Below are positions 27,434-37,094 of a stretch of 64,000 bases of DNA, piece by piece. The notes under the pieces were generated by a model. That model saw nothing but the letters and a program-made list of their open reading frames with translations. It was not told the origin of the DNA and did no database searches. A program made the position numbers and the translations under genes. How positions within the stretch are numbered: the stretch's first letter is position 1; each line of letters starts with the position of its first letter. Location: positions 1-64,000 of the forward strand of contig JAQTNE010000008.1 in NCBI GenBank assembly GCA_028713975.1. The letters run 5' to 3'. This stretch comes from Sulfuricella sp. GTDB taxonomy: Bacteria > Pseudomonadota > Gammaproteobacteria > Burkholderiales > Sulfuricellaceae.

Positions 27434-28361
27434 CAGCGCGAGGTGTCCAACAGTGACTGAAGAAATCGATAATGGCGCGGTAGAGCCACAGGAAGAAGCA
27501 AAAGTGGACGCTGGCAAGGCACTGGCCGAGGCGCGCGAGCGGTCGGGCTTGACCGTGGCCGACGTGGCTCGCCAGCTCAGGCTTTCTACGCGCCAGATCG
27601 AGGCGTTGGAGGCGAATGACCACGCCAGCCTGCCGGGCGATACTTTTCTGCGCGGCTTTATTCGTAACTACGCTAAGTTGTTGCAGATTGATTCAGAACC
27701 TTTGCTGGGCAGCTATCAATGGGCGCAGCCACAAACGCAGCCGATTGCGGTGCCGAGGGGTCGGGTCGAATTTGGCGGCAGGCGCAGGTTTATGTCATTT
27801 GGGGGCAATTCTTCGCAAATGCCGTTGCCGAAATTCGCCATCGTTATCGGCGTGGCGGTGTTGGCCTTGTCCTGGGGGGCGTATGAGTTGCTTCAGGGGC
27901 GCCCGGCGAATCTTGAAACTTCGGTGAAATCCGGTAGTGAAACAACGATGGCTTTGTCGTTGCCTCAGTCGCACCCGCAGAATAATGAAGAAACACCTCA
28001 CGAGGCGCCTGTCGAGAATCAGGATGCCCAGCCGAAAGTTTCATCGCCCGCCCCTGCTAAGGAAGTGGTGCCTTCAGTGACGGTTCCGTCTGCGCCAATA
28101 ATCGCTACGGTTGGGGACGCCGGCGGCCAGCGCCTGCAATTTGTATTCGATGGCGATTCCTGGGTCGAAGTGAAGGATAAAGGCGGCAAGGTGATTTTTT
28201 ACCAGTTGAATCCAAAAGGGAGCCAACAATTAGTGCGTGGCACACCGCCGTTTTCCCTGGTGGTAGGCAATGCCGCTCATGTCAAGCTGTCGTATAACGA
28301 TAAGCCGGTAGATCTGGCGCCTCATATCAAGGTGGATGTGGCGCGCCTGACCCTCGAATAA
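27426..28361 (+). CDS. rodZ: Cytoskeletal cell-shape protein RodZ
   Basis: A 311-residue protein. A cytosolic helix-turn-helix that binds MreB comes first (ARERSGLTVADVARQLRLST, LPGDTFLRGFIRNYAKLLQI). One membrane helix follows around residue 140 (KFAIVIGVAVLALSWGAYEL), then a low-complexity periplasmic linker and a DUF4115 beta domain (FDGDSWVEVKDKGGKVIFYQ). It overlaps pilW by 8 bases. A MITE-like element begins 5 bases after the stop. Confidence 0.93.
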   Translation: MNDSARCPTVTEEIDNGAVEPQEEAKVDAGKALAEARERSGLTVADVARQLRLSTRQIEALEANDHASLPGDTFLRGFIRNYAKLLQIDSEPLLGSYQWAQPQTQPIAVPRGRVEFGGRRRFMSFGGNSSQMPLPKFAIVIGVAVLALSWGAYELLQGRPANLETSVKSGSETTMALSLPQSHPQNNEETPHEAPVENQDAQPKVSSPAPAKEVVPSVTVPSAPIIATVGDAGGQRLQFVFDGDSWVEVKDKGGKVIFYQLNPKGSQQLVRGTPPFSLVVGNAAHVKLSYNDKPVDLAPHIKVDVARLTLE

Positions 28362-28366
28362 TTTAT

Positions 28367-28507
28367 GGGCACCTCTAAAAATCCAGATTTCATCCCAACT
28401 ACTGCGTTGCGGAAAAAATTTCTTGCTTACATATCATCCATATGCGGCGCGGCGAAATTTTTTCCGCGCCTTGCATTTGGGCGAACTCTAAATTTTTAGA
28501 GGCACCC
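28367..28507. mobile_element. MITE-like 141-bp palindromic element
   Basis: Terminal inverted repeats GGGCACCTCTAAAAAT at 28367 and, at the right end, ATTTTTAGAGGCACCC (28492-28507), matching 14 of 16. A second perfect 14-bp inverted repeat lies inside, GCGGAAAAAATTTC (28409-28422) and GAAATTTTTTCCGC (28454-28467). There is no coding capacity for a transposase. TTA flanks both sides (28363-28365 and 28508-28510), a possible target duplication with a one-base offset. It fills the rodZ-ispG gap and stops 3 bases before the ispG ATG. Confidence 0.75.
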
Positions 28508-28510
28508 TTA

Positions 28511-29596
28511 ATGTTTGTCCCCGAAATTCCCCGCCGCAAAAGCCGACAGATCATGGTTGGTGTGGTTGCCGTTGGCGGCAATGCACCGATCAGCGTGCAG
28601 ACCATGACCAACACCGAAACCTGCGATGTCGAGGCGACGCTAGCCCAGATTGAAAGGGCGGTGAGAGCGGGCGTGGATATTGTGCGGGTTTCCGTTCCCA
28701 GCATGGAAGCGGCAGAAGCCTTTGGCGAGATCAGGAAGCGTTCGCCGGTGCCGCTGATCACCGACATTCATTTTGACTACAAGATTGCCTTGCGCGTCGC
28801 CGACCTGGGGGCGGATTGCCTGCGCATTAACCCCGGCAACATCGGACGTGAAGATCGTGTGCAGGCGGTGATCCAGTCTGCACGGGATCACGGCATTCCG
28901 ATTCGCATCGGCGTCAATGCCGGTTCGCTGGAAAAAGATTTGCAGAAGAAATATGGCGAACCCACCCCCGAGGCGCTGGTTGAATCGGCCATGCGCCACA
29001 TCGAGATTCTCGATCGTCTGAACTTTCCGGATTTCAAGGTGAGCCTCAAGGCCTCCGATGTGTTCACCACGGTCGAAGCCTACAAGATTCTCGCCGGCCA
29101 GATCGAGCAACCGCTCCACCTCGGCATCACCGAGGCCGGCGGGTTGCGCTCCGGCAGCGTGAAATCGGCGATTGGCATCGGCATGTTGCTGGCTGCCGGT
29201 ATCGGCGACACCATTCGGGTGTCGCTCGCCGCCGATCCAGTGGAGGAAGTCAAGGTCGGCTTTGATATTTTGAAGAGCCTGCACATCCGCAGCAAAGGGA
29301 TCAACATCATTGCCTGCCCGTCCTGTTCGCGTCAGGAATTCGACGTGATCAAGACCGTCAATACCCTGGAAGAGCGGCTGGAAGATGTTCTCGAACATCT
29401 TGACGTGGCGGTGATGGGTTGCGTGGTAAACGGCCCCGGCGAAGCACGCGAGGCGGATTTCGGTATTGCCGGCGGTTCTCCCAGCCTGCTTTATGTTGAG
29501 GGTAAGCCCTCCCGCAAGGTGTCCGAGGCTGAAATGGTGGATGAACTGGAGCGCCAGGTGCGCGCACGCATTGCGGCAATGAAAGAAAACAATTAA
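28511..29596 (+). CDS. ispG: HMBPP synthase (non-mevalonate isoprenoid pathway)
   Basis: A 361-residue iron-sulfur enzyme that makes HMBPP from MEcPP; its products eventually feed the squalene genes at 55-58 kb. It starts at ATG 28511 ([17 protein letters not shown]). Diagnostic parts include [30 protein letters not shown] and the cluster region [12 protein letters not shown] with CVVNGPGEA. The only Shine-Dalgarno-like sequence is AGAGG (28498-28502), inside the terminal repeat of the MITE-like element. Confidence 0.95.
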   Translation: MFVPEIPRRKSRQIMVGVVAVGGNAPISVQTMTNTETCDVEATLAQIERAVRAGVDIVRVSVPSMEAAEAFGEIRKRSPVPLITDIHFDYKIALRVADLGADCLRINPGNIGREDRVQAVIQSARDHGIPIRIGVNAGSLEKDLQKKYGEPTPEALVESAMRHIEILDRLNFPDFKVSLKASDVFTTVEAYKILAGQIEQPLHLGITEAGGLRSGSVKSAIGIGMLLAAGIGDTIRVSLAADPVEEVKVGFDILKSLHIRSKGINIIACPSCSRQEFDVIKTVNTLEERLEDVLEHLDVAVMGCVVNGPGEAREADFGIAGGSPSLLYVEGKPSRKVSEAEMVDELERQVRARIAAMKENN

Positions 29597-29662
29597 CCGC
29601 CGATGAACGCAGATATTTCATGAGAAGAGTTTATCGGTGTTCATCGGCGTTTATCGGCGGTT
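29595..29662. repeat. Palindromic intergenic repeat before hisS
   Basis: Inverted arms AACCGCCGATGAACGC (29595-29610) and GCGTTTATCGGCGGTT (29647-29662) match at 15 of 16 positions. The left arm overlaps the ispG stop codon, and the right arm ends 13 bases before the hisS ATG. It resembles in style the repeat at 32778-32850. Confidence 0.7.
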
Positions 29663-29675
29663 GAAAAATTAAACA

Positions 29676-30941
29676 ATGAGCCAAATTCAAGCGATACGCG
29701 GGATGAACGACATTCTGCCGGAACACTCCGACCTGTGGGCCTTTTTTGAGGAAACCGTGCAGGACTGGCTGCGCAGCTACGGTTATCGTTGCATCCGTAT
29801 GCCGATCGTGGAGCAGACCGCGCTATTCAAGCGCGCCATCGGCGAAGTCACGGACATCGTCGAAAAGGAAATGTATACCTTCACCGACGCACTCAATGGC
29901 GAAAGTCTGACGCTACGGCCAGAGGGCACGGCCTCCTGCGTGCGCGCGGCGATTCAGCATAACCTGCTGTACAATGCGCCGCAACGCCTGTATTACACCG
30001 GGCCGATGTTTCGCCACGAGCGTCCGCAGAAAGGACGCTACCGCCAGTTTCACCAGATTGGCGTGGAATCGCTCGGTTTTGCCGGGCCGGACATGGACGC
30101 AGAGCACATCATCATGACGGCGCGGCTGTGGCGCAGGCTGGGCTTGCCGGATATCGAATTGCAGATCAATACGCTGGGCAGCAGCGAAGACCGTGCGCGT
30201 CATCGCGCCCGGCTGGTACATCACCTGGAGCAGCACGTCGATCTGCTGGATGAGGAGGCGCGGCGGCGGATGCACACCAATCCGCTGCGCGTACTCGACA
30301 GCAAGAACCCGGCGCTGCAGGAGATGATCGAGGCCGCGCCGAAACTGCTGGATGACCTCGACGAGGCATCCCTGAAACATTTCGAGGATTTGCAGGTGAT
30401 GCTGCGCGAAGCCGGTGTCGAACATCGCATCAATCCGCGGCTGGTGCGCGGGCTGGACTACTATAATTTTACCGTGTTTGAATGGGTGACGACCCGGCTC
30501 GGTGCGCAGGGTACGGTGTGCGCCGGTGGGCGCTACGACGGGCTGGTCGAGCAAATTGGCGGCAAGCCGGCGCCGGCTTGCGGTTTTGCCATGGGTGTCG
30601 AGCGCTTGCTGGCGTTGCTGGAAGAATACGCATTCCAGGCGCCGCAGATCCCGGTTGATGCTTATCTGGTGCATCAGGGCGGGGCGGCTGACAAGTTCGC
30701 CATGGTGGTCGCGGAACAATTGCGTGACCAGGGTTTGCATGTGATTTTGCATTGCGGTGGTGGCAGTTTTAAATCGCAAATGAAGAAGGCGGACGCCAGT
30801 GGCGCCCGCTTTGCGTTGATTATCGGCGATGATGAGGCGGCGGTAGGGGAAGTCAGCATCAAGCCGTTGCGCGATCTGGCAGATCAGTTGCGAATGACGG
30901 TGGAAGCGGCGGCATGTCTGATTGGTGCTGGCGCTAAATAA
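29676..30941 (+). CDS. hisS: Histidyl-tRNA synthetase
   Basis: A 421-residue class II synthetase that charges tRNA-His. It starts [18 protein letters not shown]. The class motifs include [20 protein letters not shown] and the HisRS-specific [12 protein letters not shown] and [15 protein letters not shown]. The C-terminal anticodon domain ([15 protein letters not shown]) is complete. A shorter HisRS-like paralog, hisZ, is at 39350. It sits in the conserved ispG-hisS-yfgM-bamB-der order. Confidence 0.97.
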   Translation: MSQIQAIRGMNDILPEHSDLWAFFEETVQDWLRSYGYRCIRMPIVEQTALFKRAIGEVTDIVEKEMYTFTDALNGESLTLRPEGTASCVRAAIQHNLLYNAPQRLYYTGPMFRHERPQKGRYRQFHQIGVESLGFAGPDMDAEHIIMTARLWRRLGLPDIELQINTLGSSEDRARHRARLVHHLEQHVDLLDEEARRRMHTNPLRVLDSKNPALQEMIEAAPKLLDDLDEASLKHFEDLQVMLREAGVEHRINPRLVRGLDYYNFTVFEWVTTRLGAQGTVCAGGRYDGLVEQIGGKPAPACGFAMGVERLLALLEEYAFQAPQIPVDAYLVHQGGAADKFAMVVAEQLRDQGLHVILHCGGGSFKSQMKKADASGARFALIIGDDEAAVGEVSIKPLRDLADQLRMTVEAAACLIGAGAK

Positions 30942-30962
30942 TATTAAGGACGAGAGGAAATC

Positions 30963-31598
30963 ATGAGCTTCGATCTTGAAGAACAGGAAAAAGTAGATGA
31001 ACTGAAGGCCTGGTGGAAACAGAACGGTTCTACCGTGCTGCTGGCGGTTGCGGTGTTCGCCGCAGTGGTGGCTGGCATGCAAGGCTGGCGCTACTATCAG
31101 AAATCCCAGCAGCAGCAGGCGGCGCAGGTGTACGAAGCCGTGCAAAGCGGAATACAGGGCAGGGATATCAAGCGTATCCGCGATGCGGCTGGCCAGCTTA
31201 TCGAAAAATATCCGGCTACGCCCTATGCTTCGAGAGCCGCGCTGCTGGTGGCCGGGGCCAATTACGAATTGGGCGATGCCAAGAGCGCCAAGGCTCAGTT
31301 GCAGTGGGTGGTGGAACATGCCAAGGAAGATGGTGCGCGCGATGTCGCCCGGCTGCGCTTGGCCGGCATCCTGCTGGACGAGAAGAATTATGCCGAAGCC
31401 ATGAAGGCGCTGGAGACGCAGCATCAGAAGGCATTTGACGGGCTGTTCGCCGATCTTAAGGGAGACGTGCTGGCGGCCCAGGGCAAAATGGCGGAGGCCC
31501 GTGCCGCCTACCAGGCCGCGCTGGAAAAAATCGACGAAAAGAGCACTTATCGCCAGGTTGTACAAATGAAACTTGACGGCCTGGGAGCGCGTGGATGA
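30963..31598 (+). CDS. YfgM-like inner-membrane TPR protein
   Basis: A 211-residue protein with a short cytosolic start (MSFDLEEQEKVDELKAWW), one membrane helix (VLLAVAVFAAVVAGMQGWRY) and a periplasmic TPR domain (AQLQWVVEHAKEDGARDVAR). In E. coli YfgM associates with the SecYEG translocon and periplasmic chaperones. GAGAGGAAATC precedes the ATG. It overlaps bamB by four bases. Confidence 0.88.
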   Translation: MSFDLEEQEKVDELKAWWKQNGSTVLLAVAVFAAVVAGMQGWRYYQKSQQQQAAQVYEAVQSGIQGRDIKRIRDAAGQLIEKYPATPYASRAALLVAGANYELGDAKSAKAQLQWVVEHAKEDGARDVARLRLAGILLDEKNYAEAMKALETQHQKAFDGLFADLKGDVLAAQGKMAEARAAYQAALEKIDEKSTYRQVVQMKLDGLGARG

Positions 31599-32770
31599 AT
31601 CGCCTTGCCCCATTAAAAATACTGTTGATGCTGGCGGCTACCCTGCTTTCCGGCTGTAGCGGTCTGGGCGAAAAAGTATCCACCGGCTTCGGCCTGTGGG
31701 GCGGACAGAGTGTCGGCGAGAAGCCGGCTGCGTTGGTCGAATTCAAGCCATCGGCAACGTTCAAGCTGGATTGGCAGGCGAAGGTTGGCGGGGCCGGCGA
31801 TACGGTGCTGTTCCCGGCGGTGTTGAAAGATGATGTTTACGCCGTAGGAGCGGATGGCAAAATGGCCCGTTTTGATGCCGACAGCGGTAAACAGGTATGG
31901 GACATCAATGCCGGATACAAGGTCTCCGGCGGCGTCGGTGCGGGTGTCGGACTGGTGGCCATAGGCACCGCCAGGGGTGAGGTGTTGGGGTTCGACGCCG
32001 CCGGCCAGCAGATTTGGCAGGCGCGGCTTTCGAGCGAAATTTTGAGTGCGCCGCAGATGGCGGATGGCATCGTCGTAGCACGCACCGGCGATGGCCGTAT
32101 TTTTGGCCTGGATGCCAGGGACGGCAAACGCAGATGGGTGTACCAGCGCGCCATGCCGTCGCTTGCCCTGCGCAGCCACGCGGGGGTGGTTATTTCACGC
32201 GGTGCGGTATTCGCCGGCTATGCCGGCGGCAAATTGGTGGCGCTTAACCTGGCGAACGGAAATGTCGGTTGGGAAGCGACCGTGTCCTTGCCGCGTGGCG
32301 CCACCGAACTGGAGCGGATGACGGATGTCAGCAGCCTGCCGGTGATCGACGAGCGCATGATCTGCGCCACCGCCTATCAGGGGCGCACGGCCTGCTTCGA
32401 CGCCAGCAGCGGCAATCTGATCTGGGCGCGTGATATTTCCAGTTCGACCGGGTTGGCGATGGATGAGCGCAATATTTACGTCAGCGATACGCGAGGCGCC
32501 GTCCATGCACTGGACAAGCATAGCGGCGCCAGCCTGTGGAAGCAGGACAAGCTGTTTGCCCGCCGGGTTACCGCGCCATTGGTGCTGGGGCACTATATTG
32601 CGGTGGCCGATATGCAGGGCTATGTCCATTTGCTGACGCGGGAAGATGGCAGTTTCGCTGCGCGCATCGCCACTGATGGCAGCCAGATCGGCGCACCGCC
32701 GGTGGCGCTGAACCGGGGGTTCCTGGTGCAGACCCGCAATGGCGGCTTGTTTGCATTATCAGTGCAATAA
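31595..32770 (+). CDS. bamB: Outer-membrane assembly lipoprotein BamB
   Basis: A 391-residue lipoprotein with lipobox LLSGCSG near residue 22. Repeated PQQ-type blades make the eight-bladed propeller (for example GADGKMARFDADSGKQVWD and GLDARDGKRRWVYQRAM). BamB is the scaffold subunit of the BAM complex that folds outer-membrane beta-barrels. It is translationally coupled to the YfgM-like gene. A large palindrome separates it from der. Confidence 0.94.
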   Translation: MNRLAPLKILLMLAATLLSGCSGLGEKVSTGFGLWGGQSVGEKPAALVEFKPSATFKLDWQAKVGGAGDTVLFPAVLKDDVYAVGADGKMARFDADSGKQVWDINAGYKVSGGVGAGVGLVAIGTARGEVLGFDAAGQQIWQARLSSEILSAPQMADGIVVARTGDGRIFGLDARDGKRRWVYQRAMPSLALRSHAGVVISRGAVFAGYAGGKLVALNLANGNVGWEATVSLPRGATELERMTDVSSLPVIDERMICATAYQGRTACFDASSGNLIWARDISSSTGLAMDERNIYVSDTRGAVHALDKHSGASLWKQDKLFARRVTAPLVLGHYIAVADMQGYVHLLTREDGSFAARIATDGSQIGAPPVALNRGFLVQTRNGGLFALSVQ

Positions 32771-32777
32771 CCATTTA

Positions 32778-32850
32778 ACCGCAGAGGACGCGGAGGACGC
32801 AGAGGAGTTCATGCAGAGTTTTACTCCGCGCCCTCCGCGTCCTCCGCGGT
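32778..32850. repeat. Palindromic intergenic repeat before der
   Basis: Two 23-base inverted arms, 32778-32800 and 32828-32850, match at 21 of 23 positions. They are built from GAGGACGC-type units (ACCGCAGAGGACG on the left, CGTCCTCCGCGGT on the right). The element ends 12 bases before the der ATG and has no T-run, so it is not a typical terminator. Confidence 0.75.
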
Positions 32851-32862
32851 AAAGATTCATAA

Positions 32863-34260
32863 ATGAAGCCCACACTTGTTTTGGTCGGACGTCCCAACGT
32901 CGGCAAATCCACCCTGTTCAACCGTCTTACCCGGAGCCGTGACGCCTTGGTCGCGGATTTGCCGGGGCTGACGCGCGACCGTCATTATGGCCACGGGCGG
33001 GTTGGGGACAGGCCCTATCTGGTGGTGGATACCGGCGGTTTCGAGCCGGTGGTGAAGGATGGCATCCTGCATGAAATGGCCCGGCAGACCTTGCAGGCGG
33101 TGGATGAGGCCGACGCCATCGTGTTTCTGGTGGATGCGCGCCAGGGCTTGACCGCGCAGGACAAGATCATTGCCAACCAGTTGCGCAAAACCGGCCGACC
33201 ATTGTTCCTGGCAGTGAACAAGGCCGAGGGCATGCGCCGCGACGTGGTTGCCGCCGAATTCTATGAGCTCGGCCTGGGCGATCCGCTGGTGATTTCCGGC
33301 GCGCATGGCGAGGGTGTCCACGATCTGGTCGAGCTGGCGCTGGAAAGTTTTCCGCTGGAGGAGACTGACGAGGACGAGGACGACCATCCGAAAATCGCCA
33401 TCGTCGGTCGCCCCAATGTCGGAAAATCCACCCTGGTGAACAGCCTGCTCGGCGAGGAGCGGGTCATCGCCTTCGACCAGCCGGGCACGACGCGCGACAG
33501 TATCTACATCGAATTCGATCGCGACAACAAGCATTACACCCTGATCGACACCGCCGGCATCCGCAAGCGCGGCAAGGTGTTCGAGGCGATTGAGAAATTT
33601 TCCGTAGTCAAAACGCTGCAAGCAGTGGAAGACGCCAATGTGGTGGTGCTGGTGCTGGACGCACACCAGGATATTTCCGAGCAGGACGCCCACATCGCCG
33701 GTTTTGTTGTGGAAAGCGGTCGCGCGCTGGTGGTGGCAGTGAACAAATGGGATGATTTGCCGGAAGACCGGCGCAACGTGATCAAGAGCGATATTGCGCG
33801 CAAACTGCAGTTTCTCGAATTTGCCAAATTCCACTATATCTCCGCCTTGCAGGGCAGCGGGGTGAGCGGCCTGTTCAAATCCATCGACGGCGCCTACGCG
33901 TCGGCCATGATAAAAATGGCGACGCCCAAGCTGACGCGCATCCTGATGGATGCCACCACCCAGCACCAGCCGCCCAAGTCCGGCCCGTTTCGTCCCAAGC
34001 TGCGCTATGCTCACCAAGGCGGTTCCAACCCGCCGCTGGTGATTGTTCACGGCACCTCGCTGGATAGCCTGTCGAGCAGCTACAAACGCTATCTGGAAAG
34101 CACCTTCCGCAAGGCTTTCGAGCTGACCGGAACGCCGCTCAGAGTGCAGTTCAAGCAGGGACATAATCCCTTCGCCGACCGGGTACGCGCGCCGCTCACC
34201 GAAGATGAAAGAAAGAGTGCCCACCGCCAGCGTCGGCGCGGGCGCAAGATGTATGGTTAG
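32863..34260 (+). CDS. der: Ribosome-assembly GTPase Der (EngA)
   Basis: A 465-residue protein with two GTPase domains in tandem. The first has [20 protein letters not shown] and NKAEG; the second has [20 protein letters not shown] and NKWDD. A KH-like C-terminal domain ([19 protein letters not shown]) follows. Der acts in maturation of the 50S subunit. The C-terminal tail is basic ([12 protein letters not shown]). A hairpin terminator follows the gene. Confidence 0.97.
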   Translation: MKPTLVLVGRPNVGKSTLFNRLTRSRDALVADLPGLTRDRHYGHGRVGDRPYLVVDTGGFEPVVKDGILHEMARQTLQAVDEADAIVFLVDARQGLTAQDKIIANQLRKTGRPLFLAVNKAEGMRRDVVAAEFYELGLGDPLVISGAHGEGVHDLVELALESFPLEETDEDEDDHPKIAIVGRPNVGKSTLVNSLLGEERVIAFDQPGTTRDSIYIEFDRDNKHYTLIDTAGIRKRGKVFEAIEKFSVVKTLQAVEDANVVVLVLDAHQDISEQDAHIAGFVVESGRALVVAVNKWDDLPEDRRNVIKSDIARKLQFLEFAKFHYISALQGSGVSGLFKSIDGAYASAMIKMATPKLTRILMDATTQHQPPKSGPFRPKLRYAHQGGSNPPLVIVHGTSLDSLSSSYKRYLESTFRKAFELTGTPLRVQFKQGHNPFADRVRAPLTEDERKSAHRQRRRGRKMYG

Positions 34261-34286
34261 TGATGTTAGGGATGAGAGGGTGAAAG

Positions 34287-34326
34287 GCGAGGCGGAAATT
34301 CAAGAACTGCCCCGCCCTCGCTTTTT
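34287..34326 (+). terminator. Rho-independent terminator after der
   Basis: Stem GCGAGGCGG (34287-34295) pairs with CCGCCCTCGC (34312-34321) with one bulge, followed by TTTTTG. It closes the ispG-hisS-yfgM-bamB-der group. Confidence 0.75.
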
Positions 34327-34380
34327 GTTTCGTCCTTAACATTTCACTCTTCTCGATACCTAAAACTGGAACCCCGTAAT

Positions 34381-35547
34381 ATGCAATCCGGCCCCCGCGA
34401 AATAGTCACCCCATTCCGCCCTATCCCACTGGAAGTGCCGGAGGGGATGAAGCACAACGAATTTTTCAACAGCACGGAAAACCTCAACGATCTGATGCAC
34501 AACAACGGATTGTTGATGAACGACGAAAATCTGTTGCTATATCGCAAGGCGCTGGGGCACAGCAACGAATTCGACACCTCGATTATCTACAACACCTCGC
34601 AATGCATCCTCAACCCGCTGGGGCGACCGGTGCGGCGCACCCAGGTGCCGGATAATGTGAAGCATGTCTGGAACCGGATGAACCAGATCATCATCGACTA
34701 CATGCTGGAGCTTTATCCCGATCCGGATGAAGCATTGATCCTGGCTGGTGAGGCGAGCCTCGATGCCACCTGGCCGCTGACTTCGCCTGGTGTGCCTAGC
34801 ATCCGCATGCTGCACAATCACTTCATCGTTTTCCCCAAAGATGAGCTGCGCAATGCCAAACTGGCCGACCTGAAAAATCCCAATTTGACCGACGGCGGCC
34901 AGCACAGCCTGTTCCAGGCCTATATGCATGAGGTTTACCGCGAGTTTTTCGACCGGGCGCTGGACCTGCAAATTCTCAAGCCCGCCAGCGATGCCGATGC
35001 CCGCATCGAGCTGACCGGCTACCCGCAGGGCCTGCCCAGTTGGGAGATACAGGGCGGAGCGGCGGCATTGAAAGACGTTCGTTTCTGGAAAGAGTACGAC
35101 GAGGTGCTAAAAGGGTTTATCGACTTCTACCGTACTTTCTTCTCGCAGGTCTCGACCCGCAACGCACCGATGACGAAGGATGTCTATTTCCCGGACGAAG
35201 TCGAGAGCGTGCTGATGTTCAACAACGACTTCCTGAAGACGGCGAGGAAGGTGCGCAACCAGTGCATCACCGATGCGAAATACGCCAACGCGATCCGCTG
35301 GCAGCCCGCGTTCAAGCAACTCATTTACCGCAATGACGAGGGCAAGCTGATTGTCACGATCAGCCAGAATTCCATCGGCAACGCCATTACCGAACTGCTG
35401 GGTGTGGTGGTTAACCGGGTTGCCGATGCGCCGGCCTATGAAAAGAGTGAGCCGCGGCTAATCGAGAAATTGCTGGAAGTGCGCCGCCGCCTGATCGAAG
35501 CCGATTTGGGCGACGCCATCGCAACCGGTTATTGGCCGGAAGAATAA
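34381..35547 (+). CDS. Unrecognised 388-residue cytosolic protein
   Basis: No signal peptide or membrane segment. Codon use resembles that of the neighbours, so it looks resident. Segments that may be useful for a search are YNTSQCILNPLGRPVRRTQV, SIRMLHNHFIVFPKDEL, GYPQGLPSWEIQGGAAAL and ISQNSIGNAITELLGVVV. The HNHFIVFP stretch faintly recalls HIT/GalT-type nucleotide-transferase motifs, but I would not assign that. It stands alone between the der terminator and hfq. Confidence 0.7.
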   Translation: MQSGPREIVTPFRPIPLEVPEGMKHNEFFNSTENLNDLMHNNGLLMNDENLLLYRKALGHSNEFDTSIIYNTSQCILNPLGRPVRRTQVPDNVKHVWNRMNQIIIDYMLELYPDPDEALILAGEASLDATWPLTSPGVPSIRMLHNHFIVFPKDELRNAKLADLKNPNLTDGGQHSLFQAYMHEVYREFFDRALDLQILKPASDADARIELTGYPQGLPSWEIQGGAAALKDVRFWKEYDEVLKGFIDFYRTFFSQVSTRNAPMTKDVYFPDEVESVLMFNNDFLKTARKVRNQCITDAKYANAIRWQPAFKQLIYRNDEGKLIVTISQNSIGNAITELLGVVVNRVADAPAYEKSEPRLIEKLLEVRRRLIEADLGDAIATGYWPEE

Positions 35548-35675
35548 ACTGTCCGCCGTCTTGAAATATGCCGATTCTCCCATATAGTGATAAATGTGGA
35601 TGTTTCTGGCAGTGGTTTGAAAAATCAAGTAAAGTAGCCATCCTAAACCAATTATAACAACGTACTGGAGAGATC

Positions 35676-35924
35676 ATGAGCGCGAAAGGGCAATTGTTAC
35701 AAGACCCGTTTTTGAATGCTTTGCGTAAAGAGCATGTGCCTGTTTCCATTTACCTGGTAAATGGCATCAAGCTGCAAGGCCAGATCGAATCGTTCGACCA
35801 GTACGTCGTGCTGCTGAAAAATACCATTACCCAGATGGTCTACAAGCACGCGATCTCCACGGTGGTGCCGGTGCGCCCTGTCAACATGGCCTTTGAGCAT
35901 TCCGAAGGGGCATCGGGCTCTTGA
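35676..35924 (+). CDS. hfq: RNA chaperone Hfq
   Basis: An 82-residue hexameric Sm-like protein that pairs small RNAs with mRNAs. It shows [20 protein letters not shown], the Sm1 segment [20 protein letters not shown], and the Sm2 segment [10 protein letters not shown]. The C-terminal tail is short. GGAG precedes the ATG. hflX follows with a one-base TGATG overlap, the order also seen in E. coli. Confidence 0.97.
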   Translation: MSAKGQLLQDPFLNALRKEHVPVSIYLVNGIKLQGQIESFDQYVVLLKNTITQMVYKHAISTVVPVRPVNMAFEHSEGASGS

Positions 35925-37057
35925 TGTTTGAACGCCCGGGCAGCGGCGACGCTGCCATTTTGGTCGGTCTGGATTTTGGCAACGCGGGCTATGAAGAAAG
36001 CCTGGAAGAGCTGAAGCGCCTGACCGAAAGCGCCGGGGTAAGTATTCTTGGCATTGTCCGCGGCAAGCGTGCCAGACCCGATGCAAAACTGTTTGCCGGT
36101 TCCGGCAAGGTTGACGAGATCGGCGAGGCCGTAGCTGACAGCGAGGCCAATCTGGTGATTTTCGATCACGATCTTTCCCCTTCGCAGCAGCGCAATCTCG
36201 AGCAGAACCTGAAGTGCCGGGTACTCGACCGTACCAGCCTGATCCTCGATATATTCGCGCAGCGCGCCCAGAGCCATGAAGGCAAGCTACAGGTGGAGCT
36301 GGCTCAACTGGAGCATCTGTCGACGCGGCTGGTGCGCGGCTGGACTCACCTTGAACGGCAAAAGGGCGGTATCGGCCTGCGCGGGCCGGGCGAGACCCAG
36401 CTCGAAACCGACCGGCGCCTGCTTGGCAAGCGCGTCAAGTCGCTCAAGGAAAAGCTCGTCAAGCTGGGGCGGCAACGCACCGTGCAGCGCCGCGCCAGGA
36501 GCCGCGCCAGCGTATTGTCGGTGTCCATCGTCGGTTACACCAATGCCGGAAAATCAACCCTGTTCAACTGTCTGACCCACGCCCAGGCTTATGCGGCGGA
36601 TCAGTTGTTTGCCACGCTGGATACCACCTCCCGCAAGTTTTTTGTTCCTGATGGCGGCTCAGTGGTGTTGTCGGATACCGTCGGCTTTATCAAGCATTTG
36701 CCGCATACCTTGGTGGCCGCTTTCCGCGCCACTCTGGATGAGGCGATCGGAGCGGATTTGTTGCTGCACGTGGTCGATGCGTCGAGCGAGAGCCGGGATA
36801 TGCAAATTGAGGAAGTGAACAAGGTGCTGGCCGAGATTGGCGCCGATCATATCCCGCAATTGCTGGTATTCAACAAAATCGACGTCAGTGGCGTGGCACC
36901 GGGATTGGAACGTGACGAGTATGGTAGAATTAGCCGTGTTTGGGTGAGTGCGCGAAGCGGTGAAGGATTGGATATCCTCCGGGAGGCGCTGGCTGAATGC
37001 AGCAGTCAACTCCGGGCTGAAGTGGTTCCCGATGGGATGCAGAATTACGTAAGTTGA
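35924..37057 (+). CDS. hflX: Ribosome-associated GTPase HflX
   Basis: I choose ATG 35924 ([15 protein letters not shown]), which shares one base with the hfq stop; the frame also offers TTG 35921. The 377-residue protein has the HflX N-terminal domain, the GPGETQLETDRR linker signature and a GTPase domain (GYTNAGKSTLFN, DTVGFIKHLPHTLV, NKID). HflX splits stalled or hibernating 70S ribosomes under stress. Confidence 0.95.
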   Translation: MFERPGSGDAAILVGLDFGNAGYEESLEELKRLTESAGVSILGIVRGKRARPDAKLFAGSGKVDEIGEAVADSEANLVIFDHDLSPSQQRNLEQNLKCRVLDRTSLILDIFAQRAQSHEGKLQVELAQLEHLSTRLVRGWTHLERQKGGIGLRGPGETQLETDRRLLGKRVKSLKEKLVKLGRQRTVQRRARSRASVLSVSIVGYTNAGKSTLFNCLTHAQAYAADQLFATLDTTSRKFFVPDGGSVVLSDTVGFIKHLPHTLVAAFRATLDEAIGADLLLHVVDASSESRDMQIEEVNKVLAEIGADHIPQLLVFNKIDVSGVAPGLERDEYGRISRVWVSARSGEGLDILREALAECSSQLRAEVVPDGMQNYVS

Positions 37058-37094
37058 TGTATTTCACCACACAAACAAATATATAGGAAATAAT

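Noticed and set aside
29913-31613. Long open frame of 566 codons on the minus strand
   Set aside because: It is antisense to hisS and the YfgM-like gene, with no family similarity; high-GC codon bias produces such shadows.
32857-34224. Open frame of 455 codons on the minus strand
   Set aside because: Exactly antisense to der, a certain gene.
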